Source: Hyphomicrobiales bacterium (GTDB taxonomy: Bacteria > Pseudomonadota > Alphaproteobacteria > Rhizobiales > JAJFHB01). Taken from it: 64,000 bases of DNA. The DNA is taken from NCBI GenBank assembly GCA_021775755.1, contig JAJFHE010000075.1, positions 1 to 64,000 of the forward strand, given 5' to 3'. The position numbers and the translations under genes were made by a program. Below, piece after piece: positions 1-8,875 of the stretch. The notes beneath the pieces are model-generated. The model made no database searches and was not told the origin of the DNA. It worked only from the letters and a program-made list of their open reading frames with translations. The stretch's first letter is position 1. Each line of letters opens with the position of its first letter.

Positions 1-10
1 GCGCACATAT

Positions 11-29
11 AAGTGTTATTTATACACTT
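11..29. repeat. AT-rich inverted repeat downstream of dnaE2
   Basis: AAGTGT and ACACTT arms of 6 bp flank a 7-base spacer, followed by more AT-rich sequence. It lies just past the dnaE2 stop on the minus strand. It could be a weak transcription end or an operator of a gene left of the window. No GC-rich stem or clean T-run is present, so this is only a structural note. Confidence 0.3.
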
Positions 30-73
30 TATTGACAATAAATTTGCGGACCGTTGATCGGCGATGCGATTTT

Positions 74-3000
74 TCAGTGAAAATCCCTTGAAGGAAACAG
101 AACCTTGGCCTGCTCACGCGGGTGGCGGGGCCTTGGGATCGGACGGTTCTTGACGCGCAGGCGGCTGTCATAGACCGGTGGGTTCGCCACTTCACCGGCA
201 TGTGCAGGGGCGGGAGTGAAGTCCCTGTCGCCGAGAGCGCTCAGGAGATGGGAATGATCCTCAAGGCGTTCGGCCAGAAGATGGATGACCCGGCCTTCTT
301 TCTGCAGGCGACCGCGCACCAGCAGTAGTCTGGCTGTGAGGACGATGCGCCGGTATTTCTCATAGACATTCGACCAGATGATTATGTTGGCGACGCCGGT
401 TTCATCCTCCAGGGTGGCGAAGATCACACCCTTGGCGGTGCCGGGGCGCTGGCGGGCGATGACGAGACCGCAAACTGAAGTGCGTTGCTCGGTTTTGAGG
501 CCGGGAAGTGTCTCGTTGAGCACGGCATTTTCAAAACACGGGCGTAGCAGGGAAAGCGGATGCGCCTTGAGTGACAGCCTGAGAGCGGCATAATCCTCGA
601 TCACGTGCTCGCCCAGGGTCATGTCGGTAAGATCGACGTCTGCTTCCATCCCGTAATCGCGCTCTGAGGCGGCGGTGAAGAGTGGCAGGGGGGCAGCCCC
701 CAGAGCCTTGATGTGCCAGAGCACCTCACGCCGTTTCAGCTCCATGGACTGAAAGGCATCCGCATTGGCCAGGATCTCAAGCACGGCAGGGCCGAGGCCC
801 GCGCGCAACCAGATGTCATGGGGATCGGCATAGCCGTTGGCACGGGCAGCCGCCAGCCAGTCGCCGTCATCCTGTTTCAGGCCCTTGATCTGGCGTAGGC
901 CGATGCGCAGGGCCCAGTAGTCTCCTTCCATTGCCGGCTCAAGCGTGTAGTCCCAATCGGAATGGTTGACGTCGGGCGGGCGTACTTCGACGCCATGTTC
1001 GCGGGCATCGCGGACAATCTGGGCGGGGGCATAAAAGCCCATGGGCTGGGCATTGAGAAGGGCGCAGGCAAAGACATCCGGATAATGCTTCTTCATCCAG
1101 GCGGAGGCGTAGACCAGCAAAGCAAAGGAGGCGGCATGGCTTTCGGGAAAGCCGTAATCGCCGAAGCCCTCGATCTGGCGGAAGCAGCGCTCGGCGAAGT
1201 CGCGCTCGTAGCCGCGCGAGGTCATGCCGTCGATGAATTTCTCTTCGAAACTGTGGATCGTGCCGACGCGGCGGAAGGTTGCCATGGCACGGCGCAGGGC
1301 GTCCGATTCAGAGGGCGAAAAGCCCGCAGCGACAACGGCGATCTTCATCGCCTGCTCCTGAAACAGCGGCACGCCGAGCGTGCGGTGGAGCACGCCCTTC
1401 AGTTCCTCCGACACATAGTCGACCGCCTCCTCGCCATTGCGGCGGCGGATATAGGGATGCACCATGTCGCCCTGAATGGGGCCGGGGCGCACGATCGCCA
1501 CCTCGATGACGAGGTCGTAGAAATTGCGCGGCTTCATGCGCGGCAGGAACGACATCTGGGCGCGGCTTTCGACCTGGAACACGCCAAGACTGTCGGCCTC
1601 GCACAGCATGTCGTAGACGACCGGATCGTCGGCGGGCAGGGTGGCGAGATCGAACGATGTGCCGTAATGGCTGCGCAGGATGTCGAACCCCTTGCGCAGA
1701 CAGGTCAGCATGCCAAGCCCCAGCACATCGATTTTGAGAATGCCGAGTGCGCTCAGGTCGTCCTTGTCCCACTCCACCACGGTGCGGTCTTCCATGGCGG
1801 CGTTTTCGATCGGCACCATTTCGTCGAGGCGACCGCGGGTGATGATGAAGCCGCCGACATGCTGGCTCAGGTGCCGAGGGAAGCCGATCATTTCGTGCGC
1901 CAGTTCAAGCGCCAGACGCAGCCTGCTATCTGTCGGGTCGAAGCCGATCTCGCGCACCTGGGTCTCGTTGATGCCGTCCGACGACCAACCCCAGGTCTGG
2001 GAGGCAAGCGCCGCGACAGTGTCTTCCGACAGCCCGAGCGCCTTGCCGACCTGGCGGATGGCGCTGCGCGAGCGGTAATGGATTACGGTGGCGGCAAGGC
2101 CGGCGCGCTCGCGGCCGTATTTGCCGTAGATATACTGAATCACCTCCTCGCGGCGTTCGTGCTCGAAATCGACATCGATGTCAGGTGGCTCGTTGCGCTC
2201 CGCCGACACGAAACGCTCAAACAGAAGCTCCATATGAGCCGGGTCGACGGAGGTGATGCCGAGCACGTAGCAGACGGCCGAGTTGGCGGCGGAACCGCGG
2301 CCCTGGCATAAAATGCCACGTGAGCGGGCAAACCGCACGACATCGTGCACGGTGAGGAAATAGGGCGCGTAATTGAGCTCGGCGATGAGCTCAAGCTCAT
2401 GCGCCACCGCGTCCTTCACCTTCTTCGGTGCGCCTTCGGGGTAACGTTCAGGCAGGCGGCGGCGTACGAGATGTTCAAGCTCTTCCTGGGGCGTGCGGCC
2501 CTCATGGGTGATTTCGTCTGGATATTCATAAGCCAGTTCGTCGAGGCAAAAGCGGCAGCGTTCGACAATCTCAAGGGTGCGGGCAAGTGCGGCCTCATGG
2601 CCCTTGAAGAGATCCGCCATCTGGGTCGCGGGCTTCAGGTGTCGTTCGGCGTTTTTCAGGACGCGGCGGCCGGCCTGATCGATGGTGCATTTTTCGCGCA
2701 GGCAGGTCATGACGTCGGCAAGGGCGCGGCGGCGGGGGGCGTGCATGAGCGCATCGTTCACCGCGACAATCGGGCAGCCATGGGCTTCGGCAAGACCAGC
2801 GAGTTTCGACAACCGCACACGGTCGGCCCCGAGATAGAGGTTCTGGGCGGCGAGATAGGCAGCGTCCGGTGCCATGGCGGCCAAGCGGTCAAGCGTTTCG
2901 CCAAGCCCGGTGACGTCTTCGCGCGGCGCGAGCGCAACGAGCACCAGGCCGTCTGCATGTCCGGCAAGATCGTCAAGGGTGAGGTGACACTCGCCTTTGG

Positions 3001-3322
3001 GTGCGCGGCGGCGGCCGAGCGAGATGAGGCGCGACAGGCGGCCATAGGCGGCGCGGGTTTCGGGATAGGCGAGCACGCTTGTCCCGGAAGTGAAGTCGAG
3101 GCGGGCGCCGACGATCAGCTGGATACCACGCTCCTTTGCCTCGCAGTGGGCGCGCACCACACCGGCCAGCGAATTGCGATCGGTGATGGCGATTGCCTTA
3201 TGCCCCAGATAGGCGGCCTGGGCGACAAACTCCTCCGGCAGCGAAGCGCCCTCAAGGAAACTGAAGGCGGTGCGCACGTGAAGCTCGGCATAGGCGGGCG
3301 CGGTATCTTCGGGCGAACTCAT
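74..3322 (-). CDS. dnaE2: Error-prone DNA polymerase III alpha subunit DnaE2 (ImuC)
   Basis: This is the catalytic polymerase of the damage-inducible ImuA-ImuB-DnaE2 mutasome, which performs translesion synthesis in the cytoplasm. The 1082-residue protein opens with a PHP domain (YAELHVRTAFSFLEGAS near residue 11, ITDRNSLAG near 46). The C-family active-site acidic motif PPDIDVDF places Asp381, Asp383 and Asp385 at the expected spot. A C-terminal OB-fold segment runs from about residue 965 to 1045. Length matches DnaE2 rather than the longer replicative DnaE1. The ATG overlaps the imuB stop by 4 bases, so the genes are translationally coupled. It is the last gene of the operon and should follow the LexA box upstream of imuA. 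Confidence 0.96.
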   Translation of the reverse strand: MSSPEDTAPAYAELHVRTAFSFLEGASLPEEFVAQAAYLGHKAIAITDRNSLAGVVRAHCEAKERGIQLIVGARLDFTSGTSVLAYPETRAAYGRLSRLISLGRRRAPKGECHLTLDDLAGHADGLVLVALAPREDVTGLGETLDRLAAMAPDAAYLAAQNLYLGADRVRLSKLAGLAEAHGCPIVAVNDALMHAPRRRALADVMTCLREKCTIDQAGRRVLKNAERHLKPATQMADLFKGHEAALARTLEIVERCRFCLDELAYEYPDEITHEGRTPQEELEHLVRRRLPERYPEGAPKKVKDAVAHELELIAELNYAPYFLTVHDVVRFARSRGILCQGRGSAANSAVCYVLGITSVDPAHMELLFERFVSAERNEPPDIDVDFEHERREEVIQYIYGKYGRERAGLAATVIHYRSRSAIRQVGKALGLSEDTVAALASQTWGWSSDGINETQVREIGFDPTDSRLRLALELAHEMIGFPRHLSQHVGGFIITRGRLDEMVPIENAAMEDRTVVEWDKDDLSALGILKIDVLGLGMLTCLRKGFDILRSHYGTSFDLATLPADDPVVYDMLCEADSLGVFQVESRAQMSFLPRMKPRNFYDLVIEVAIVRPGPIQGDMVHPYIRRRNGEEAVDYVSEELKGVLHRTLGVPLFQEQAMKIAVVAAGFSPSESDALRRAMATFRRVGTIHSFEEKFIDGMTSRGYERDFAERCFRQIEGFGDYGFPESHAASFALLVYASAWMKKHYPDVFACALLNAQPMGFYAPAQIVRDAREHGVEVRPPDVNHSDWDYTLEPAMEGDYWALRIGLRQIKGLKQDDGDWLAAARANGYADPHDIWLRAGLGPAVLEILANADAFQSMELKRREVLWHIKALGAAPLPLFTAASERDYGMEADVDLTDMTLGEHVIEDYAALRLSLKAHPLSLLRPCFENAVLNETLPGLKTEQRTSVCGLVIARQRPGTAKGVIFATLEDETGVANIIIWSNVYEKYRRIVLTARLLLVRGRLQKEGRVIHLLAERLEDHSHLLSALGDRDFTPAPAHAGEVANPPVYDSRLRVKNRPIPRPRHPREQAKVLFPSRDFH

Positions 3323-4809
3323 GCGAAAAACCCGTGCAGGAACCAGCGCGCCGGCAGGCCGGGCGCCTGCGGGCGGGTGCGGTAGATCCAGAAGCGGCGG
3401 CCGTCAACGTCTTCCACGCACCAGTAGTCGCGCGGGCCGGAGCGCCAGGCGGGGTCGTCCCACCACCATTCCGCGGTAATGCGTTCCGGCCCTTCACGGC
3501 GCGCGATCGTGTGGGGCACGCCTTTCCAGAGAAACTCCGTTTCGCTCATTCCTGAAAGCGGCTCTGGATGGGTCAGCAGACGCGCCGGCCGGTGCGCATC
3601 GGGCCAGACATGATGCGAGGGGGCGGCATGGGCGGCGGCCTCTGCCATGACCGCGCGCTCGGGGATGTGGCTGTCGGCCGGGGCAAAGCTCAGGACATGG
3701 TCAAAGCCGATGCGGTTGCCGAGCCGGTCGAGCAGGGCGGCAAGACCGGTGGAGACCGCACCGTCGGTGAGTGTCAGCGTTGCCGGTGCGCGCGGCTCGG
3801 TTACCGGCATGGTGAGCTCGGTGCGCTCGATACCGAAGCCCGCGTCAAGTTCGTCGAGATGCTCGGCAATAAGGCGGGTGAGGTGGGCGGGCTCGGCAAC
3901 GGGCGCAGAGGTGCCCGCGACAATGGTCTGCGTGGTGCCATCGACACGTTCGATAGAGAACGTGAGGCGGCGGCAGCCACGCCCCTCGCGGGCGAGCCGG
4001 GTGCACAGTCTGGCGGTCAGCATATCGAGCGCGGCGGCGACATCTTCTGTCGTGCCGATCGGTTCGGGAAACCCCATGCGCGCCACATAAGGCGGGCTGA
4101 AGGTGAGGTAGTCGAACGCTTCCGGTGCGGCACCGAGCGCACGGGCAAGGCGCTCATAGGATGTTCTGCCAAACCGTTTCGCAATCGCCGAGGACGGCAG
4201 GGGGAAAAGATCGCCGATACGATCGAGGCCGAGGCGTTTCAGGGTCGCGCAAACATCGCCGCCAAGACGCAGGCCCTCAACAGGCAGATCGCGGAGCGCA
4301 TCGCGGGTGCGGCCGGGGGTTGCGATGGCGCCGTTCTCCCCGCAGCGCGCAAGGGCAGACGCCGTGCCGCCGGTGTCTGCCAGGGCAATGCGCGCATGCA
4401 CGCCAAGGCCCGGCAGCCGTTCGGCAATCTCGTGCATGAGGTTGTCTTCGCCGCGAAACAGCCGCGCGCAGCCGGTAACATTGAGGATCAGGCTGTCGGG
4501 CCCGTCAAGCGCGATAAGCGGGGTAAACCGCGTGCACCAGCGGGCAAGCCGCGACAGGAACTTCGCATCGGCGCGCGGGTCGGATGGATGGGTGGTCAGG
4601 GCGGGCTCAAGGGTGCGCGCATCCGCCAGCGTCATGCCCGGTGCAATCCCGGCTTCGGCTGCATCGTCATTGACGCCGGCAACGAGCACGCGGTTGCCGG
4701 TCTCCACCACGATGACGCAAGGCCCGGGCCGCCAGTCATGCCGCATGGTGCGTGCGAGCCGGTCCATGGCGAGACGGGGCAAGCAGATCGAAACGATCCT
4801 CCGTGTCAT
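3319..4809 (-). CDS. imuB: ImuB, Y-family DNA polymerase-like mutasome subunit
   Basis: ImuB is a Y-family polymerase homologue that acts as the scaffold linking DnaE2 and the sliding clamp. The N-terminus (MTRRIVSICLPRLAMDRL) lacks the acidic residue of the first Y-family catalytic motif. The second motif is replaced by ALDGPDSLILNVTGCARLF, as is usual for catalytically inactive ImuB. I use the ATG at 4809 (496 aa) because homologous sequence starts there; an upstream in-frame start at 4863 would add 18 residues that look unlike the family. With the 4809 start the gene overlaps imuA by 74 bases. The 3' end overlaps dnaE2 by 4 bases. Confidence 0.93.
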   Translation of the reverse strand: MTRRIVSICLPRLAMDRLARTMRHDWRPGPCVIVVETGNRVLVAGVNDDAAEAGIAPGMTLADARTLEPALTTHPSDPRADAKFLSRLARWCTRFTPLIALDGPDSLILNVTGCARLFRGEDNLMHEIAERLPGLGVHARIALADTGGTASALARCGENGAIATPGRTRDALRDLPVEGLRLGGDVCATLKRLGLDRIGDLFPLPSSAIAKRFGRTSYERLARALGAAPEAFDYLTFSPPYVARMGFPEPIGTTEDVAAALDMLTARLCTRLAREGRGCRRLTFSIERVDGTTQTIVAGTSAPVAEPAHLTRLIAEHLDELDAGFGIERTELTMPVTEPRAPATLTLTDGAVSTGLAALLDRLGNRIGFDHVLSFAPADSHIPERAVMAEAAAHAAPSHHVWPDAHRPARLLTHPEPLSGMSETEFLWKGVPHTIARREGPERITAEWWWDDPAWRSGPRDYWCVEDVDGRRFWIYRTRPQAPGLPARWFLHGFFA

Positions 4810-5455
4810 GCCAGACAACCTCCCATGTTCGCGTGCGCCCCTCGCGGCTGCGCAGCAGCTCAAGCCGCCAGCAGGCCTGCGGGCCGGGTGCGGCGGGTGT
4901 GCGGTGCGGCGTCACCCGCCAGCGTGTGCGCGCAGCGCTGGCCGCGCCGGCGGCCGCGATGCCGGGGCTTGAGAGCACGAGGCCGAGAGTGCGGCTTTCC
5001 TCAAGGCTGAGCTGCAGACGGCGGCTGTGGGTGAGGCTCAAGACGAAGTCGGCCTCCAGAATAACGGCTGTAAAGGCGCCGCTCTTCATGGCCTCTTCCG
5101 CAACCCACAAGGCGTCCGTGCGGTGGCGGGCGCGGGCCAGCACGAGCGCGTTCATATCGAGCCCGAAACGGGCGAGACCCGGGGGGTAAAGCGGGGCCGG
5201 GTCGAAGGCGCGCGCGCACCACAGGACCGCCCCACCGGTGCGCCCGGCAAGGGCTGCGACAAGTCCGGTGGCCGTGGCGCCTGAGAATTCATGCAGGCTG
5301 CCGGCGGCAAGGCCTTCGGGGCTGAGCGCGTGGTCCATTTCCGGCACGCCAAAGGTCACCGCAGTGTGGCCCTGCACAGAGGGGGCGTCCGCGGCAACGG
5401 CGCCTAACTCCCTCTTCAGGCCTGAAATCACGTCTGTGCGCACTGTCACGGTCAT
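4736..5455 (-). CDS. imuA: ImuA, RecA-fold mutasome accessory protein
   Basis: First gene of the SOS mutasome operon, 239 aa. ImuA is a RecA-related protein that lacks a working Walker A loop and is needed with ImuB and DnaE2 for damage-induced mutagenesis. Family features visible are the segment around GSLHEFSG (near residue 52), a central strand-rich region with ALWVAEEAMKSGAFTAVILEAD, and the C-terminal WEVVWHDTEDRFDLLAP stretch. Its start lies 36 bases from a perfect alphaproteobacterial LexA box. The gene reads into imuB with overlap, so all three genes are probably made from one SOS-inducible transcript. Confidence 0.93.
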   Translation of the reverse strand: MTVTVRTDVISGLKRELGAVAADAPSVQGHTAVTFGVPEMDHALSPEGLAAGSLHEFSGATATGLVAALAGRTGGAVLWCARAFDPAPLYPPGLARFGLDMNALVLARARHRTDALWVAEEAMKSGAFTAVILEADFVLSLTHSRRLQLSLEESRTLGLVLSSPGIAAAGAASAARTRWRVTPHRTPAAPGPQACWRLELLRSREGRTRTWEVVWHDTEDRFDLLAPSRHGPARTHHAA

Positions 5456-5491
5456 GACGTCACCGTCCCGGTTTGCATTTTCTTACTCTTT

Positions 5492-5506
5492 GTTCCTGTT
5501 TTGTTC
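5492..5506. promoter_or_regulatory. LexA (SOS) box GTTC-N7-GTTC upstream of imuA
   Basis: The plus strand reads GTTCCTGTTTTGTTC, a perfect match to the alphaproteobacterial LexA operator GTTC-N7-GTTC. It ends 36-50 bases before the imuA start on the minus strand, a normal place for repression of that promoter. The site predicts SOS induction of imuA-imuB-dnaE2. Confidence 0.9.
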
Positions 5507-5699
5507 TAATTTAGGAAGAGCAAGAGAGTCAAGTATCGGCACCGGGCTTCGGCCCGCTGCCCGGATGGAGCGACCTCATGAGCAATTGATTTGGCTTCAT
5601 GAAAGCGTGTGATTAACTATTATAAAAGCGTAACCTTCATATGATCAGGCGAATCACATGCACAGCAATTTTGAACCGTGTCTCAAGGAGGAACAGCCA

Positions 5700-6293
5700 A
5701 TGACGAGGCGGTTTGCCGAAAAGACTACAACACGGCGTGCGCTGCTTCTTGGTTCCATCGCCGCTAGTGCGTGGTTTTACCTGTCTCCCCTACAGGCGGC
5801 GCAATCACCCCAATCGCCGATTGAAAGGTATGTGCTGCAGCGCGGCAACGAAGTCATTGCCGCGGCCAATGCAGGTTCGGCACGCCGTTTCAGGACACTG
5901 CTCCGGCGCCATGCGGACGTGCAGGCGATTGCCACTTTCGCACTCGGCAACTATGCCTCGCGGCTACCCAGCAACCGCCGGCGCGAGTATTACCGGCTGT
6001 TCGAAGCCTGGGTCGGGCGCAAGTTCAAGAAACATGCGGACGCCCTGCGCGGACGGACCTTCGAAATCACAAGCAGTCACGGCGGACCGAGGGACTATGT
6101 GGTCAATGGCCGCGTGCTGGGCGGCGGGCGTATGCCGGTCGCATTCCGGGTGCGCAAGAGCGGCAGCCGCTACAGCGTGCGCGATGTGAACATCGCCGGT
6201 GTCTGGCTCAGGATTGTGTTGCGCTCTTCGATCACGCGCCGCCTGCAACAAAACGGTGGCGACTTCAACGCGCTGTTTGCCTATCTGCGCTGA
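5700..6293 (+). CDS. MlaC/Ttg2D-family exported phospholipid-binding-like protein
   Basis: The family (MlaC, toluene tolerance Ttg2D) carries phospholipids across the periplasm between outer- and inner-membrane Mla complexes. The 197-residue protein starts with a Tat-like signal (TTRRALLLGSIAASAWF) and then shows the family pattern IERYVLQRGNEVIAAANAG, FALGNYASRLPSNRRREYYRLFEAWV and a strand-rich C-terminal half. A strong ribosome site AAGGAGG 8 bases upstream fixes the ATG at 5700 over the in-frame ATG at 5658. No mlaDEF genes are beside it, so it is an orphan binding component, and its real ligand cannot be told from sequence. Confidence 0.82.
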   Translation: MTRRFAEKTTTRRALLLGSIAASAWFYLSPLQAAQSPQSPIERYVLQRGNEVIAAANAGSARRFRTLLRRHADVQAIATFALGNYASRLPSNRRREYYRLFEAWVGRKFKKHADALRGRTFEITSSHGGPRDYVVNGRVLGGGRMPVAFRVRKSGSRYSVRDVNIAGVWLRIVLRSSITRRLQQNGGDFNALFAYLR

Positions 6294-6326
6294 CGGCCCG
6301 ACCCGGCCGCGGCATCATCAATTTCA

Positions 6327-6374
6327 TCAGTATACTGAAATTACTGACGGGCGTTGTTAAACGGGCGCTGTTAA
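6327..6374. repeat. Perfect 12-bp palindrome plus tandem 14-bp repeat upstream of pilZ gene
   Basis: TCAGTATACTGA (6327-6338) is a perfect palindrome. Eight bases on, ACGGGCGTTGTTAA (6347-6360) is followed directly by ACGGGCGCTGTTAA (6361-6374), 13 of 14 bases identical. The block lies between the MlaC-like gene and the PilZ gene and is a candidate operator region for the latter. Confidence 0.55.
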
Positions 6375-6438
6375 ACGTTTGCAGACAAATGGCATGTACC
6401 CTGTTGTCAATTCCAAGGCACAAAGCAACAGGTGACCT

Positions 6439-6816
6439 ATGACGACAGGGTCAGCGAAACAGGCCGAGAGGAGCTGGCAAAGCCGGCGCCGGGGCTTGCG
6501 CACACATGTACCCTCCATCGAAATCGAGATCGCGGGCGAACGGCATGCCTGCACGGACTGGAGTCTCGGCGGCTGCCGGATTGTCCATTACGAAGGCGAC
6601 CTGCGTCCGGGTGACCGCATATCGGTATCGATGTATCTGAGGATTGGCCGCGCCCACGACGGGTTGAGCGTCGAAGCGGAAATCCTTCGCTACGAACCCG
6701 ATGAGGAAAACGGACTTGCCATGCGCTTCGACGGTGTCGACGGCAACACCATGACCGAATTCTGCCGCGCCGTTGAAGTGGAACTTCGCGAAGAGGAAGT
6801 CTCAAAACAGGGCTGA
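6439..6816 (+). CDS. PilZ-domain protein (candidate c-di-GMP receptor)
   Basis: Small single-domain protein of 125 aa. PilZ domains bind cyclic di-GMP through an arginine-rich N-terminal motif and a D/N-x-S-x-x-G motif. Here RRRGLR (residues 16-21) and DWSLGG (40-45) fit both, followed by the expected beta-barrel pattern with RPGDRI. There is no other domain, so it probably acts through a protein partner on motility, polysaccharide or surface attachment. An AGGTGA ribosome site precedes the ATG. A palindrome and a tandem repeat lie upstream. Confidence 0.87.
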   Translation: MTTGSAKQAERSWQSRRRGLRTHVPSIEIEIAGERHACTDWSLGGCRIVHYEGDLRPGDRISVSMYLRIGRAHDGLSVEAEILRYEPDEENGLAMRFDGVDGNTMTEFCRAVEVELREEEVSKQG

Positions 6817-6883
6817 AGCGCTTGCGCAGATAGCGGCTGTAGCGGCTATAATCCCCCCGCAGCATGAGGGAGGACAAACAGCC

Positions 6884-7264
6884 ATGGCCCGCGACGTGAC
6901 AATTGCGCTTCTGGACGAGATCCAGGACGGTTTCAACCAGCACGATGTTGATGCCATTCTTTCCCACTTCACAGACGATTGCGAGTGGCTGATGGCGCGC
7001 GGGCCGAATGCGCCGGAGGGCCGTCGCTGTCTCGGCAAGCAGGAAATCGGCGACGTCCTGCGCTCGCGCTACGGCGAAATTCCCGACATGCGCTGGGAGG
7101 AAATGCGCCACTGGATCTGCGACCCGACAAAGGCGATCTCCGAATGGGTGGTGCGCGGCACGCCGGCGGGCGGCGAACCGTTCGAATATGTCGGATGCGA
7201 TCTGTGGGAGTTCCGCGACGGCTACGTCACCAAGAAAGACACCTACTGGAAATTTATCGGCTGA
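6884..7264 (+). CDS. SnoaL-like (NTF2-fold) protein
   Basis: A 126-residue protein with the NTF2/SnoaL-like pattern: helix with LLDEIQDGFNQHDVDAILSHFTDDCEWLMARG, a central helix, and C-terminal strands (WVVRGTPAGGEPFEYVGCDLWEFRDGYVTKKDTYWKF). Such proteins are often small-molecule isomerases, hydrolases or binding modules, but no specific catalytic set can be assigned. GAGGGAGGA precedes the ATG. It ends 10 bases before the HdrD-like Fe-S protein, so the two are probably co-transcribed and it may take part in the same pathway. Confidence 0.75.
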   Translation: MARDVTIALLDEIQDGFNQHDVDAILSHFTDDCEWLMARGPNAPEGRRCLGKQEIGDVLRSRYGEIPDMRWEEMRHWICDPTKAISEWVVRGTPAGGEPFEYVGCDLWEFRDGYVTKKDTYWKFIG

Positions 7265-7274
7265 GGGTGCGCTC

Positions 7275-8612
7275 ATGACGACCTTCGACGAAGCTCTCGA
7301 CGTTCGGCTGCACGAGGAAATTCTCAACCGCTGCACCCTGTGCGGCAAGTGCGCCGCCGTTTGTCCGATGCCCGAACCGGCAGGCCTCGATGCGGCAACG
7401 GAGGCCGCTGGCGCGAAAATCGTTTCCGGCGTGATCGATCTCCTGCAAGGCGGCGAAGGCACGAGCGAGGCGCGCGAATGGGCCGAGGTGTGCACGGGCT
7501 CGGGCTTCTGCATCGAGGCGTGCCCGGAAGCGGTCAATCCGCGCTTCATGCTGGCGATGGCAAGGCTTGCGGCACGGCGCGAGGCGGGCGCGGAAGAAAC
7601 CCGTGCCAACGGCCGGGCAAGCTTCGGCACCATGTCCGGAGCCGTGCGTGCGATCTCGCGCCTGCAGCTGCCGCGCGAGGTGCTGGCGCGCATCAATCCG
7701 GCATCCGCCAAGGCGGGGGTCTCGCAGGATGCGCCCGAGGTCGTCTACTACACCGGCTGCAACATGCTGCGCACGCCGCATATCGGGCTCCTGTGTCTTG
7801 AAATCCTCGATGCCATGGGTGTCACATACGAGGTCATGGGCGGGCCCGGCCATTGCTGCGGTATCTTCCAGTTCCGCGAAGGCGACACCGAAACGTCCGC
7901 CCGCATCGCCGGCGGAACGATCGAAAGCTTTGCGGAGACGAAGGCTCCCGAAGTGCTCGCCTGGTGCCCAAGCTGCGTCGTGCAGTTCGGTGAAGTGGCG
8001 CTGCCGACATTTGCGAAACAGGAGAGCGGACCGGCGCCCTTCGACATGGTTGCCTTTTATGTCTGGCTCGCAGGCCGGCTCGACGACCTGAAGCCTTTGA
8101 TGACGCGGCCCCAGAACCGGCGCGTGGCGCTGGTCGAGCGCCCGGGCATTCCCGGCGCCCGCGACGCGGCGGTCGCCATCGCCAAAGCCATCCCCGGTGT
8201 CGAGTACGTGGCGCTGCCCGATGTGCAGCGTGCCGCCATCACCTCGAACTATCTGACGCTTCTCCCCGATTTCAAGGAGAAGCTCCTGGCCGAAGAGTTC
8301 GAGGCCTGCGTGGCGGCGGACGTCGATACGCTCGCCACCATCTTCCATCCCTGCCACCGCGAAACCTGCCATCTGGGCGAAGGCCGCCCGTTCGAGATCG
8401 TCAACCTGATGGAACTGGTCGGCGCCTCCATGGGCATCGAGGTGGAGGATCTTTTCAAGAAGCTCAAGATCATGGGCGATATCGACAAGATCGTCGCCGA
8501 ATGCGCCGACATGATCGACGAGCACAAGCTCGACGTCGACGCCCTGCGCGCCCATCTCGAAGCCGAAGTCATCCACGCCAACCCGTTCGCGGGCGTGTTT
8601 TCGAAGGACTGA
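7275..8612 (+). CDS. HdrD/GlpC-like iron-sulfur electron-transfer protein with CCG domain
   Basis: A 445-residue soluble redox protein with an N-terminal ferredoxin-type region and a cysteine-rich CCG region like heterodisulfide reductase HdrB/HdrD and GlpC. The first [4Fe-4S] motif is complete (Cys20, 23, 26, 30). The second (Cys73, 79, 83) has Ser76 where the second cysteine is expected. One canonical CCG motif is present: Cys162, Cys194-Cys195-Gly, then Cys231 and Cys234, matching C-x31-CCG-x34-C-x2-C. The second CCG repeat is degenerate (HPCHRETC). It sits between the SnoaL-like gene and the MttB-family methyltransferase, so a role in that pathway's redox chemistry is plausible. The electron partner is unknown. 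Confidence 0.82.
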   Translation: MTTFDEALDVRLHEEILNRCTLCGKCAAVCPMPEPAGLDAATEAAGAKIVSGVIDLLQGGEGTSEAREWAEVCTGSGFCIEACPEAVNPRFMLAMARLAARREAGAEETRANGRASFGTMSGAVRAISRLQLPREVLARINPASAKAGVSQDAPEVVYYTGCNMLRTPHIGLLCLEILDAMGVTYEVMGGPGHCCGIFQFREGDTETSARIAGGTIESFAETKAPEVLAWCPSCVVQFGEVALPTFAKQESGPAPFDMVAFYVWLAGRLDDLKPLMTRPQNRRVALVERPGIPGARDAAVAIAKAIPGVEYVALPDVQRAAITSNYLTLLPDFKEKLLAEEFEACVAADVDTLATIFHPCHRETCHLGEGRPFEIVNLMELVGASMGIEVEDLFKKLKIMGDIDKIVAECADMIDEHKLDVDALRAHLEAEVIHANPFAGVFSKD

Positions 8613-8875
8613 GGGCCCCGACTCTAAGTGACGTCTGCCTGCCTCCCGGAGCATGCCGCGATGCCTGAGCGCAACAATCGGCCTCACGTGGCGGTTTCTG
8701 CACCCTGTTCTTGACCTATGTGAAGCTACCGCACCCATTGCGACACTGTGGCCATTGCGCCTCAGAATCCGGCGGGCATATGCTCTCTCACACAGTATCT
8801 CTCAAGTCGGCAGGCAGTGAGCCTAAACGGTGTGTGCCACTTGCAACAACCGAACGCGCTTGGAGGATACTCACC

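Noticed and set aside
962-2311. Open frame antisense to dnaE2
   Set aside because: Shadow of the polymerase gene; no ribosome site or known family.
3568-5010. Open frame antisense to imuB and imuA
   Set aside because: Low-complexity translation without domain features, fully overlapping the known mutasome genes.
6357-6374. Possible CtrA box (TTAA ... TTAA)
   Set aside because: The two TTAA units are 10 bases apart; the CtrA site needs 7.
7254-8738. Long open frame antisense to the HdrD-like protein
   Set aside because: It mirrors the Fe-S protein gene and shows no family features; the sense strand has clear cysteine motifs.
8613-8875. Cobalamin riboswitch before the MttB-family gene
   Set aside because: No B12-box-like core or conserved helices could be seen in the 263-base spacer.
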